Positions 11,991 to 22,616 of a DNA stretch of 64,000 nt are shown piece after piece. Within the stretch, counting starts at the first letter, position 1, and each line of letters begins with the position of its first letter. Location: the NCBI GenBank assembly GCA_003550325.1, contig QKWP01001099.1:41955-105954 (forward strand). Reading direction: 5' to 3'. Under the pieces are notes generated by a model. The model did no database searches. It was not told the origin of the DNA and saw only the letters and a program-made list of their open reading frames with translations. A program made the position numbers and the translations under genes. The stretch comes from Gigaspora rosea. Taxonomy: Eukaryota; Glomeromycota; Glomeromycetes; Diversisporales; Gigasporaceae.

Positions 11991-13235
11991 GTTTGCTATA
12001 TATTAATTACATTAAATTCGAATGTGTACTTACACGATGTACGTGATTTATAAAAAAATTTTTAATTTCCATTGGTCGGACTATATCACGTGATGCCGGC
12101 GACGATCACCGCAGGCGATAAATAGCAAATCTCTTAAAATTATGCTACAGATTATGCGGATCAGATAGAAATATGCGAAATTTATCGTTATAAATTTTTA
12201 TAGTTATAGTTATAATTATTGTAAGTACTGAACTCCCATAAGTAACTTACCAATAAAACCATAAAATCTGTGTAATATAAAATTACGAAAAGAGTCGTGT
12301 TTACAAAACTGTCTTTTGCGCTAAACAAAAAATTCCCTGCAAAATTTTAGTATAAGGCCACGCAAAGTTAATTTTTCATTTTGCAACCTTTTTTTTTAAA
12401 TTTCAATCATGCCAATTATTTTTTCTCCGGTGTCACCCGATGGTGACCTTAATTTTCTGGAATTACCCGATAGAACCGAAAAAAAAACTAAAAAAAAAAA
12501 AAAATCCGACCAGCCAACTGAAATTTTGGAACACCATGTTATGCAAAACGAAAAATTAACTGTGTCCTAATATATGTTTCTTATTAAATTTTTATACTAC
12601 TTTAACGATATGTTTTATTACTTAACATTTGAAATTTCAAATCTGATGATTTATGAAATTTATGTTTCGTACAATCAAATGCTGCGTCCAATAGGAACTG
12701 GTGGGGAAATTGATAAACCCGATATTACTCGATCTTTAATTCCTGCCATTTATGCGCTTTAGCTGTCGCATATGCTTCTGCGGTAAAATCGCATATTATG
12801 CTATCGCAGATCCGCGGTATCCCTACAGGGGTCACATTTCTGCCGGCGGACGTAAATATGATCGTCACGGGATTTGCTGACAACGTATAATATAATACGA
12901 CCAGAAATACTTCAAGATTACGATAACAAAAGCAAAAGCTACGTTAGAATAAAAAAACCTCAAGGTTAATCGTAGATATCGAATATTGAAAACTTTATTT
13001 AGCATGAATCTAAACGTATTTTGTGTCATAATTTTATCTTTTGGAATTACGAAAAGGGTGCTAGTTAACAATAAAACAGGACGTAGTAATAGTGCACATG
13101 CTACGGATTGAATTCGAATTTACCAATTCGTATTATAAATCGGATTAAACCGGATACATGAAAGAGAATCCGAATCTAATCCGGATTGCTTTTTTAAAAT
13201 AGGATCGAAGCTCTAATTTTTACTATTGCACCATG

Positions 13236-14087
13236 TTAAAAAACTAATTCATGAGGGAATTGGCCTTTTGAGAGAGAAAATCTGGAATGCAAATAATCTT
13301 TGAGGTGTGGAGCTTTCAGTCCAGCGATGATTTTGCTATCAATTTCTTTTTGATCAGCAATCCTCGATTCAGAAATTGTTTTTTGCTAAAAAGAAAAAAA
13401 TAGTTATATTTACGCTATACTCGTGTATGGCAGATTTAAGGTTGCTTACCTTCTGCTTCTCGCCAAATAATTCCTCTTCAGTAACTTTCTTACTAGAACC
13501 TTTCTCTCTCTTAAAATAAGCGTCATTAAATTTATCAAGCTATTATCGAGATTTTAAATTATGTCAGCTATTTGAAGTATACATAAATATGACCTTTTCA
13601 CGAAAAAATTTGTAGGCCTTACCGAACAAGCAGAAATATCAATTTTTGTAGAAGTAGCAATAACAAAGGCTTGATTAACACGTCTTAACGGAACACCATT
13701 GATTTTAAACGGTCCGGTTACTAATAACAATCCACTAGGTAATTGTCTTAAAAAGACAACACGCTTTCCACGAAAACGACCAGCTAACAAGATAAGAATA
13801 GTACCGGGAGTAATGGAGGGACGAAGTTTAACAGGTTTGTTAACTTTACGACATTTCTTTGGACGTGGAATATCCTCCGCGGGATAAAAACGTGGAGCTT
13901 TTTCTAGTGGGACAATACGATGCCCGTCCTTGAATGGAACTTTTTTAGTGGTTTCATGCTTGGCCTCAGCTTTTTTAAAAGTTCCCTTTCTTGATTTTTT
14001 GTACAAAGCTTTCTTAGCATAAACGGCGCACCGAGAATAGCGCGGAATTCCAGGCACAAGAAATCTATTACGCGGTGCGTGTGCCAT
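13236..14087 (-). CDS. RPL6: 60S ribosomal protein eL6 (RPL6)
   Basis: Structural protein of the large cytosolic ribosomal subunit. Coding exons on the minus strand: 14087-13623, 13539-13450 and 13385-13236, with GT-AG introns, giving 234 residues. The family core is clear: [20 protein letters not shown], then [20 protein letters not shown] and TSTKIDIS. The second exon gives [10 protein letters not shown] and the last gives the family ending [15 protein letters not shown] chose the ATG at 14087 (MAHAPRN); the in-frame GTG codons upstream are not a likely start. A cag acceptor at 14096 and a GTAGGT donor near 14335 suggest an intron in the 5' untranslated region. Divergent partner: eIF3e, 460 bases away. 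Confidence 0.95.
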
Positions 14088-14547
14088 TTTCACCACTGCG
14101 AAAAAAATGTAATAAATTCATTAATACATATATTTAATTTGGTGAACGAAAAGATTGATTCATTTGCATTTTATCATGAATTCTGCTTCATTGTTCCTCT
14201 CCTCGAACATGATTGTAATTAAACTAGTTTCACGTTCTTTATGAAAGTTTTAACTGCTACTAATACTTAATTGGATGGATCCAAGAAAGAAATATATAAA
14301 ATTACAGAATAAACTGTTAAAAAAATAATACCTACCAAGACAAAAGAAAGTCTCGATAGATGGATCAAAGGAGGAAGAAATTGATATTAAGAAAACTGAT
14401 TTATATGGCAAAAAAAAAAAAAAATTATCGTATCTGTGATTATCCAGTCACATTTTTCCACTAATTTCTATGACTCAGTTAAATAGGATCATCGTTAAAA
14501 AAAAAAAAGCTTAAGGATCTCTCAACTTTATTTAAATCAGAACGACG
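14088..14547. promoter_or_regulatory. Shared divergent promoter of RPL6 and eIF3e
   Basis: The two start codons point away from each other across 460 bases. A CTTTCTTTTGTC tract on the minus strand just before the proposed untranslated-region intron donor (about 14335-14350) resembles the pyrimidine-rich start sites of ribosomal protein genes. No specific factor site was identified. Confidence 0.5.
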
Positions 14548-16387
14548 ATGGCTTCATATGATTTGATTCCTCGAATGATCCCTTATATGGATAGACATCT
14601 CGTCTTTCCCTTACTGGAATTCTTGTCTTTGAATAAGGTTGATTTCGTTGGGATCTTTTTGTTTCATTTACACTTCCACGCCAAAAGTTACTATAATTCT
14701 TGACCCTTAAAAACCAGATCTACCCGAATCATGATCTACTTAAAGCTAAATATGAACTCTTAGCCAAGACCAACATGGTAGATTTTATTTCAGAATTATA
14801 TAAGCAAATTCATGATACGGACGAAGTTCCCTCAGGTATATCGTGTATTATGAACATTTGTATAATGTTAAGATATTTTAAGTATATGATTTGATCTAAA
14901 ATTGGCATTTTCAGAATTCGCCTCGAAAAGACAGGAAGTTCTTCAAACATTAGAAAATCTTCAAACAGAAGCCCAAAAAGTTTTAGATATTATCGAAAAC
15001 CCTGAAGTAATTGCAGCTCTTCGCCAGGATAAGCTTCAAAATTTACATTTTCTTAAAGAAAAATATGGGGTAAAATGATTATTATTTTAGGTTTTAAACC
15101 TTAACCTCAATTTAAGCCTCAATTGAAAAATATTTTTTGCTTTTACCTCAATAGCTCACAGATGAGATGGTTAATACCCTTTATCAATTCGGTCAATTTC
15201 AATATAACTGTGGTAACTATGGTGGTGCTTCTGACATGTTGTATCATTTCCGAGTATTGGTTTGTACGTCACAATTTTGGCTAAGAATGACTATGATCAT
15301 ATAAGCAATTGATATCAATCCTTTTTTTTTTTTAGTCCACCGATCATGAGCTCAATTTATCAGCTTTATGGGGAAAGCTTGCGTCAGATATCTTGGATCT
15401 TAATTGGGATGCTGCTTTGGAAGAGGTTCAAAAACTGAGAGAAACTATTGATTCAAAGGTAATAAACTAGATTTTAAGTTAAAATACTCTTTTTATTGAT
15501 AACTCTTATCACTTAATCTAGAGCTTCGCTTCTCCTCTGCATCAATTACAACAACGCACATGGTTTATTCATTGGTCTATTTTTGTATTCTTTAACCATC
15601 CTAAAGGACGGGATAGCATAATTGATGTATTTTTCAATCCTTCATACATTAATACTATCCAAACGTCATGTCCATGGATCCTCCGATATCTTACAACGGC
15701 TGTAGTTACTAACAAACGCCGAAAAAATATTTTAAAAGATTTAATAAAAATCATTCAGCAAGAGAGTTACGAGTATAGAGATCCGATCACTGAATTTATC
15801 GAAAGTTTATATGTTAAATTCGATTTTGAAGGGGCTCAACATAAATTAAAAGAGTGTGAAGAAGTACTATCTAACGATTTTTTCCTTGTCGCTACAAAAA
15901 TGGAATTCATTGAAAATGCGCGATATTTGATTTCTGAAACCTATTGTCGAATACATTTGAAAATTGATATCGGGTTCGGACTATTTGGTTTACCTTTATA
16001 TATTAAATACTAAATGACCCATTTATCTAACCTATGATCTATTTCAATTTAATAGCGGATTGTCACAGACACTCAATTTAGGCCAGGAAGAAGGTGAAAA
16101 ATGGATTGTGAATTTAATTCGAGATACGCGTGTAGATGCAAAAATTGACTTTAAGGAGGTTTGTTTTAAAATTGGTCTTAATTTACTAATAATCAGTTTA
16201 TAATATATATCTTCTAAATCTTTTATTATAGAATACTGTCATCATGAATCAAAATCATACATCCATCTATCAACAAGTTATTGAACGCACAAAAGGTTTA
16301 TCATTTCGATCCCAAGTTTTGTCTTCTGCTATAGAAAAATGTGAAGCTCTTCAATCTTCTAATGCTATAGATTCTATTGTTGAATAA
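14548..16387 (+). CDS. eIF3e: Eukaryotic translation initiation factor 3 subunit E (eIF3e/INT6)
   Basis: PCI-domain subunit of the eIF3 complex, which brings mRNA to the 40S ribosome. Eight exons: 14548-14637, 14718-14835, 14915-15069, 15155-15259, 15336-15458, 15522-15973, 16056-16158 and 16232-16387, giving 433 residues (human 445). Recognisable stretches are [13 protein letters not shown] at the N terminus, [100 protein letters not shown] and, in the PCI winged helix, [20 protein letters not shown]. The end [18 protein letters not shown] also matches the family. It starts at the first ATG of the conserved N terminus and shows no break. Confidence 0.96.
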
Positions 16388-16557
16388 TAAAATGTTGTGT
16401 GAAAAATTCCACATTTTTAATACTGATTAGAATTGTTCTAGTTGCATTGTCTTATTTGACTAAATGACTCGCGATCTTTGCTAGAAAAATGACACTTCGG
16501 AGCTCGTCCAATGATCCAATTTGAGTAAACCTCTTTTATAGAGTTTACGAAATAATA

Positions 16558-16722
16558 ATACACGTCATTCTGGTTATACTGATATCTGGACGACATCATA
16601 GTAAGATCTTCCTATACAGACATTTTTTTCAAAAATTTTAATATAAAATGTAGACTGTATCGACATTTTGGATTTTTTTATAATGTCTCAAAAATGTCGA
16701 TATAACCAGAGTGACGTAATTT
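16558..16722. mobile_element. Short inverted-repeat element (MITE, about 165 bp)
   Basis: The left end reads ACGTCATTCTGGTTATACTG; the right end, read on the other strand, is ACGTCACTCTGGTTATATCG. Both are followed inward by GACAT. The short length and lack of coding capacity suggest a MITE, perhaps related to Tc1/mariner or pogo elements. Target duplication is unclear because the flanks are AT-rich. Confidence 0.6.
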
Positions 16723-19700
16723 ATTCAATAGCAAATTAGATCATTTTTGCTCATAATTCTGGAAATATGTTTTCCTTCAAAAAAAAAAGATATCCACATT
16801 TTGATTCATAGGTTGTGGCATTGAGAAATTAAATAAAAACAAGACAAGTATGAGCTCTTTTAAAGAGTTGGGAACGCTTGTTTCTCCCCATGGAAACGAT
16901 CGAATTATAAAATAATAGAAAGAGAATCGTTAATGTATTGTAATAATTTAAATTTTATTTCCGGTCAATTCTAAATGTCAAATTTTTGTTCGTTTTTTGT
17001 ACATCAAAAACCAGTTTATTTAATAAGATTTATATTACTGTATTAAACATTTAAATCGCGTAAATAAAAACAAGAAAGGTCATTTTTTAATAAACAGAAT
17101 TTTTATTTCGAAAAATATAATTAATTTCATTTATTACTGTAAATTTAAAAAAAAAATTTCACAAGGTACAATATAATTATAAATTATTTGTTTTTACAAA
17201 ACCTATCTCCAATTACTCTAATATCTAATTGAATTTCCCCTTTTTATATATAAATTTATCCACACACAACACCCACACTATTTCAGTACCTATTCTGCCC
17301 TCCCCATTGTTGTACATGGGACAGTTGGGACATAAGCTGGGACATTTTGGGACAATTTTATAAATTGAAATTACTTAAAATTTTATTAAGATAATCTAAT
17401 TTAATTTTTTAGAAATGTGTTCAACATCTAAAAAATATATAATTATATATTTTTTAAATTAATTTATTAATTATTAAGACTTGGGACATAGTTGGGACAC
17501 TGGGACGTTGGGACGTTGGGACATGGCAAAAAAAAGCTGGGACAGTGAAAATGTACAACACTGGCCCTCCCTATCGGCATATACTGCAAATCTCTTATGA
17601 TCAATTTCAAATTTTGCTTGATCACACAAAAATGCCACAAATTCATCTACATATTACTTATCTTATTGCCGAACTTGATTTTTCTTCGTATTCGCGTAGA
17701 TCGTTATACGATTCCTATAATAATACTATATATAAAGGATTTTTTCGTGAACAAAAGATCGTGTGTCATCATAAGCCACGTAGTTTAATTCCTCTTTACC
17801 AGAACTAGCAGATCCCTCTCGATCTCATGTAGATATATGATATAAGATTCAGCATGCCCCCGTATGTGCCAACCTTGCGCTAGGGGGGTTTATTAGTATG
17901 CTCGTTCGCATTTGATTTGTAATTCCTTGTAATTCCTCTTTTTTTGTTGTGGTTGTAATGGTTGTTGTTGCGTTAGTTGCTGCTGAATACGGGTGCAACC
18001 TTATTCCCATGGCTCAGCGTATTCCTGCACAGGAAGCTTTCAGTCAATTAAAAAGGAAGGACGTTCACAGTAGACCGTCCACCGTACGTCAGGTCTAATT
18101 ACCTGACTGGTAACTTTTGCATTCTGTGGCCCGACATGCTTCCAATTCTTTTATTAACTACTTATTACCAACTTCAAAATGCAAAAATATTAGATTCTAA
18201 AACGCCACAGGGTCTATTGTATAGAGCCTTTCATTATTATTACCAGGTATGTTATTGTTGACGGCGGTCGATGGCGACGACTCCAGTCTCATTGACATTA
18301 TTATTACCAGGTATGTTATTGTCAACGTCGACTTCAGACGGAAAGTCTTCATTTGTTTTGATTGCACAGTAATCAAATCCTCCTCACCTTTGGGGGTGCC
18401 TAACCTCTTAAACATCTTTTTATTTTGGTAAAGATTTAGTATTGACTTCTTATATCGTAGGAGAGGCATTTTGTCGCATATTTTCTTGATGAGCTTCGAC
18501 GTCGAACTTCGTGTTGACTTATATTTCCTTGTGTCAACTTCGAAAGATATTAACACAAAATGTAAACAAAGTTATAAATTGCTGCGTGTTTTTTAACGTG
18601 AATCAAATTACGTAATATCTGTTTTTGAATAGAGAGGTTGATCGACAAAATTAATTATTTCTGCTTAGGATTTTGCCTATGAAACTGTTCTCGGCGCTCT
18701 AAGAAAAAAAAAAATTCTGTCATAATTTTTTGTATAAGTTTTACTTAAATCCTTTTCCTAAATCCTCCCAATCTAACTAACCCGGTCTATTTAATATGGG
18801 CCAATATTAATCAATTAGTCGTAACCTGTCTCACATTCTGATCTTGCATGAATGTATTAGGTTGTTGTTCTCAAGCACCTCCCTTTATGGTTAATAAAAT
18901 TATCTGGTTAGCTGAAAAAATAGATCGCGTTTAATCATTTCAATCAAAAAACCCATCTTTTTTCATAAAGTAAAATGTCCTATTAATTATTGCAAAAATA
19001 ATTTTCAACAAAAATTAGATTAATGGCCGGAATTATGTTAATGTGTGCTGACCAATTACCACCTCGTACCACTGGGCAACTAAAGTTTCGGCTAATATAT
19101 CGAAGAGTGTGTACAGGGTATCACACAAAATTACCTGGAAGATCATTTTTCAAATACGTACAAATTGGACCATGAAGAAAACCAAACATCAGAAAAATTC
19201 GAAAAATTGAACAGTAACACTAATCTGGCTGGTACAGAAATCGGCGTAATGATTGATAAAACAATCAAAACAATAACACGTAAACAACGAATATGTTAAC
19301 ATGATCGAAATAAATAGATCGAAATTAACGTGATGTATTTTACTAATCGAAAATAATTATTTAAACCCGATCTTTTTACATGAAGTTATTCTTGCGTATT
19401 CAAATTGTATTTACACTCATTCAAATTATATTCAACCGATAATTTTACAAATTACCCTTATCGTTAATCATATTACTGTCGAAATATATACCACAAAATT
19501 ATTACCGTATAGAACCTTGAATATTAGTTTAGCACCAACGTACTCAATATCTTAAATGATATTAAACTATATAGAGTATATTCTTATTTAATATTAAACA
19601 TTATTAATATTCAACTGTATTATCTATCATATATTAAATATTATAAATAAAATCAAAGTTTATTAAATATAAACATATTCTTATCAAAAAACTGTTAATA

Positions 19701-20248
19701 AAGTGTATTTAACTATATAACTTTCTGGACTAAAAGTTTCAATGAACATCAAAAGTGAAATAGCGCGCACTCTTGAGTACTAACTTTGAGAATAGCTACC
19801 TCAAAGAAGGTATTAACTAATATTCGATAAACACAATAAAGAATTAAAAGCAAAGAAATACTTAAAAGAAATATAACCAACTGATACCTACGAATGACAC
19901 CTTTTATCTTGGGAAATTTAACTAACCACAACAACATAAATCCACTAGCAAGAACAGCAAGCCATTCAGGCTATATATAATCCAAAAAGTAGTAAGAAAC
20001 CAGAGAAACTTGGTTATCTACAAACCACATACTATACAACTACCATTGAACTGACGAATCTCAAAACTCATAATTAAAAGAACAAAACGCCAAACAAACA
20101 AAAAGAATCATATTCAACCAATCATAATTATTCACCTAATCATTTAAACCAGAACTCAAAGTATTTCAACGCCAAAATTCTAAACAATACAATACAGTAC
20201 AGTAATTGAACAGAGAAAGGCATCCAACTTCGCCAAAACGAATTCTCA
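16723..20248. other. Intergenic region between eIF3e and the giant element
   Basis: No host gene was recognised. It contains the GGGAC-repeat candidate element (17309-17559), a direct repeat of an ATTATTACCAGGTATGTT word near 18235 and 18300, and AT-rich DNA from about 19300 to 20200. The last part may hold the promoter or 5' terminus of the giant element, but no LTR, primer-binding site or inverted terminus could be found. Confidence 0.5.
17309..17559. repeat. GGGAC-repeat segment with short inverted ends
   Basis: GTTGTACAT at 17309-17317 and ATGTACAAC at 17551-17559 are inverted copies. Both are flanked inside by several GTTGGGACA / GCTGGGACA words, with a very AT-rich centre. This may be a small non-autonomous transposon. 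Confidence 0.4.
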
Positions 20249-20758
20249 ATGATTAACGCCAAAACAGCCTTAATACATCAAATAATATTATTCATAATAT
20301 TAGTAATTTTAGCCTCAGAACAATATCAATATCAACAGAAAAATCGAACCATAGTACAAGCTGATATAGTAATATCAGTACCAATACTACAAACAATATC
20401 TGCAACACCAACAATACCAAACACCCAAGAAAATCCAAGCACAAAGCCAACAAACGCCAAAATCACAATAATAGCTACACCTACAAATGCTCCAAATAAC
20501 AATATAAACAATACTTTAGCAATAGAAATTCTTAGCACAATCACTGCCGTATTATCAATAATAGCCATATTATTAGGAATCTGTATTAGAAGAATTAGAA
20601 AAAGGAAATTAGCCTACAAGCGTAACTTAACACAAGCACCAATAGGAACGAGTCAAACACCATTTACAACACCATTAGACATAAACAATATCAACATAGA
20701 ACAGTTAGCCCAACAATTATCACAATTACAAAACAACCAACTACCGAGATATAAATAG
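20249..20758 (+). CDS. Giant element ORF 1: single-pass membrane protein
   Basis: 169 residues, no family recognised. An N-terminal hydrophobic stretch (residues 10-22, IILFIILVILASE) looks like a signal peptide. It is followed by an outer region rich in Thr, Pro, Asn and Ile with NRT and NNT glycosylation sequons, a membrane segment near residues 92-112 (STITAVLSIIAILLGICI), and a basic stretch RRIRKRK before a Gln-rich tail. That layout predicts a type I membrane protein with a short inner tail. It is the first of four adjacent membrane proteins ahead of the gag-like gene. An envelope-like or cell-surface role is only a guess. Confidence 0.6.
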   Translation: MINAKTALIHQIILFIILVILASEQYQYQQKNRTIVQADIVISVPILQTISATPTIPNTQENPSTKPTNAKITIIATPTNAPNNNINNTLAIEILSTITAVLSIIAILLGICIRRIRKRKLAYKRNLTQAPIGTSQTPFTTPLDINNINIEQLAQQLSQLQNNQLPRYK

Positions 20759-20826
20759 AAAGGCGCCTAAAACATAATATTTTAATACCTTACCGCGCCA
20801 AAACAACAATACTAGTGTAACTGTAT

Positions 20827-21183
20827 ATGAACTATTCCATTCAGGAACCTTCATTTATAAATAATTTAATTAAAAATATTAGAACAAACCAAAGCATATA
20901 CCCACGTGATCAAACATATTCACAAACACAAATATTCTTTCACATACAATCTATGACCACCATCCAAACTATTGTACCAAAAACAATCGATAACACTTCA
21001 GGAGATATATCAAAGAACCCCTTAGCATACTCATTGTTACAAGCACTAATTATAGTAATATTTATTTATATATTAACAATTACTATTTGCTGTATATCAA
21101 TACAAAGGTATAAAAAGAGATTATACAAAAGACATCTGAACGTATCATACGAAGCTCAATACAACGACTCAGGCTGCTGCTAA
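20827..21183 (+). CDS. Giant element ORF 2: single-pass membrane protein
   Basis: 118 residues, unrecognised. A polar Thr/Gln/Asn-rich N-terminal half leads to a long hydrophobic segment (about residues 67-93, LLQALIIVIFIYILTITICC), then a basic cluster QRYKKRLYKRH and a Cys-rich end (SGCC). A shorter form could start at the ATG near 20953. The stop codon TAA (21181-21183) is followed directly by the ATG of ORF 3. Position and layout suggest the same functional class as ORF 1. Confidence 0.6.
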   Translation: MNYSIQEPSFINNLIKNIRTNQSIYPRDQTYSQTQIFFHIQSMTTIQTIVPKTIDNTSGDISKNPLAYSLLQALIIVIFIYILTITICCISIQRYKKRLYKRHLNVSYEAQYNDSGCC

Positions 21184-21492
21184 ATGAATCAAACCCAAGA
21201 ACAACCAATTACACCAATCTCACCAGAAACTGCTACAATTATCACACTTATTGTTATAAGCATCGCATTAATAGTACTTATTATCATCTGTATACACAAA
21301 AGCTGTAATAAAAAAAAACAAAAGAACTTAAGAAGAAACAACAGAATACCAGATTTCCAACAAGGACAACACAAACTAAGAACTTTAACACCAGACCAAA
21401 TCAATAGTTTACCACCTGATCAACAACGAAAACTTAGACAATACCAACAAGCACTTCAACAAAGAAACAATATCTTCAACGGAAGAAGATAA
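21184..21492 (+). CDS. Giant element ORF 3: single-pass membrane protein
   Basis: 102 residues, unrecognised. A short outer N terminus is followed by a membrane segment (about residues 16-37, IITLIVISIALIVLIIICIH), a basic patch (NKKKQKNLRRNN) and a polar tail with LTPDQINSLPPDQQRKLRQY, which looks like a short helical repeat. There is no signal peptide, so a type III topology is likely. Its ATG directly follows the stop of ORF 2 and its TAA directly precedes the ATG of ORF 4. Confidence 0.6.
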   Translation: MNQTQEQPITPISPETATIITLIVISIALIVLIIICIHKSCNKKKQKNLRRNNRIPDFQQGQHKLRTLTPDQINSLPPDQQRKLRQYQQALQQRNNIFNGRR

Positions 21493-21840
21493 ATGAGGCA
21501 ACAGTTCTCACTCGTAACAATATCAGTACCTACAATAACTCAGTCAATAACTCAGACCTTAAACATAACAATAACTCAAACAGCACAACCAACAACTGTA
21601 TTTCAGACAACTACAGCTACTGCAACAGTAACACCTTCATACTTTCAAGACCAGAACGTAATAATTGAAGACATAGTAATAGCATTAATAGCAGTATTCA
21701 CATTTATATTAGCAGTATACTTCGGATATAAGCAAAGGCTTAACAATAAACTCAAACTAGCAGAAAAAGAACAACAAAGAATATATCAATTAGCTCAAAC
21801 AATTGACAGTACTATAACACCAATAACAACATCTGTTTAA
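21493..21840 (+). CDS. Giant element ORF 4: single-pass membrane protein, Thr-rich
   Basis: 115 residues, unrecognised. The N-terminal 50 residues are very rich in Thr with repeated ITQT/TTTA words and an NIT sequon. A membrane segment follows (about residues 56-75, IVIALIAVFTFILAVYFGY), then a charged tail. The stop overlaps the next ATG by one base (TAATG at 21838-21842). A TAATG overlap is the reinitiation signal known from some fungal RNA viruses, so coupled translation is possible. Confidence 0.6.
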   Translation: MRQQFSLVTISVPTITQSITQTLNITITQTAQPTTVFQTTTATATVTPSYFQDQNVIIEDIVIALIAVFTFILAVYFGYKQRLNNKLKLAEKEQQRIYQLAQTIDSTITPITTSV

Positions 21841-22171
21841 TGAATAGTAACAACATCAACCTATTAAACCCTGAAGAATACCTCAAAGATATCGAAAATA
21901 GAATCAAAGAACTTAGAAATATCAATTTAGGACCTAAAAAGTACAAACAGCTAGAACAACACAAAGAAATAATATTTCAACAAAGAAAGTCATAATTGAT
22001 CAAAATAAACCTGCAAGAGCAGAACTAGTACAAGCATATATCATTAATTGTATAAGAAAAGAAGAATCTGAAGAATATATTAACATTATAAAAGTGTATA
22101 AACAGGACCTAAAATACTTAACCAGAATCACGAACCAAAAATACCTGAATGCAACACAGCAACACAATTAA
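21840..22171 (+). pseudogene. Giant element ORF 5: charged protein broken by a frameshift
   Basis: The ATG at 21840 opens a frame of about 50 residues (LLNPEEYLKDIENRIKELRN) that ends near 21992. A second frame continues at once with VIIDQNKPARAELVQAYIIN and runs to about 22171, overlapping ORF 6. The simplest reading is one gene of about 110 residues with a one-base frame change in the AAAG run near 21985. No family was recognised. Confidence 0.45.
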
Positions 22172-22616
22172 ACTCACAAACCAAGAACTCAACTACTGGC
22201 TAACGATATATCCAAATACATATTATCACAACTCAAGAAAAAGAGAATTACAAGAACAATTCAAAAGATATTTTGATAGCGTACCATCATATCAAACAAC
22301 ATTAACAACAAGGGAGTACGATACATTCGTAAAAGTAATCAACGCACTACGAACCCTTGAAGACGAATATAAAAAGGAACTTGAAAAGATATCAAAGAAA
22401 AAGAAAGAAAATCAGAAAAAATTCCTTGATAAACTTAAGAAATTCCCAGAAATAAAAGACTCATTAACCTATATAACTATTGGACATATTTCTAAAGAAA
22501 AAGAAGTAATAAAAAAAGGACTTGAAATAGAAAACTTACATATCAAAGACTATATACAATTATGTCTATATACAGAAATAAAACCAAACTTTGACACACA
22601 ATGGCAGGCGCTATAG
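22149..22616 (+). CDS. Giant element ORF 6: charged coiled-coil protein
   Basis: 155 residues, unrecognised. It is Lys/Glu-rich, with a probable coiled coil around residues 70-100 (LEDEYKKELEKISKKKKENQ). The start overlaps the end of ORF 5 and the end overlaps the start of the gag-like gene by 16 bases. A matrix-like or gag-accessory role would fit its position but is not shown. Confidence 0.5.
   Translation: MQHSNTIKLTNQELNYWLTIYPNTYYHNSRKRELQEQFKRYFDSVPSYQTTLTTREYDTFVKVINALRTLEDEYKKELEKISKKKKENQKKFLDKLKKFPEIKDSLTYITIGHISKEKEVIKKGLEIENLHIKDYIQLCLYTEIKPNFDTQWQAL

Larger units (their letters stand above)
5502..13223. mobile_element. 7.7-kb hAT-like insertion with 8-bp target duplication (composite)
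   Basis: The element runs from 5510 to 13215. Its ends are inverted: TAGTGCTTCGATCC at 5510 and, read on the other strand, TAGAGCTTCGATCC ending at 13215 (13 of 14 match). Both sides carry the same 8 bases, ATTTTTAC, at 5502-5509 and 13216-13223, which is a hAT-sized target duplication. Both ends have subterminal clusters of ATCCG/CGGAT words (5520-5640 and 13110-13200). No hAT transposase was found inside, so this copy is non-autonomous. It carries a DIRS retrotransposon (about 6411-10680) and telomere-like repeats. The unexplained parts, 5641-6410 and 12000-13110, show no gene. Insertion fell between PRP17 and the eL6/eIF3e pair. Confidence 0.8.

Noticed and set aside
14088-14096. GTG start nine bases upstream of the eL6 ATG
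   Set aside because: Fungal cytosolic genes use ATG, the family N terminus is MAHAPRN at 14087, and the upstream bases fit a splice acceptor.
18197-18556. 119-residue minus-strand ORF
   Set aside because: No recognisable domain; it spans a direct repeat and has no supporting splice sites or context.
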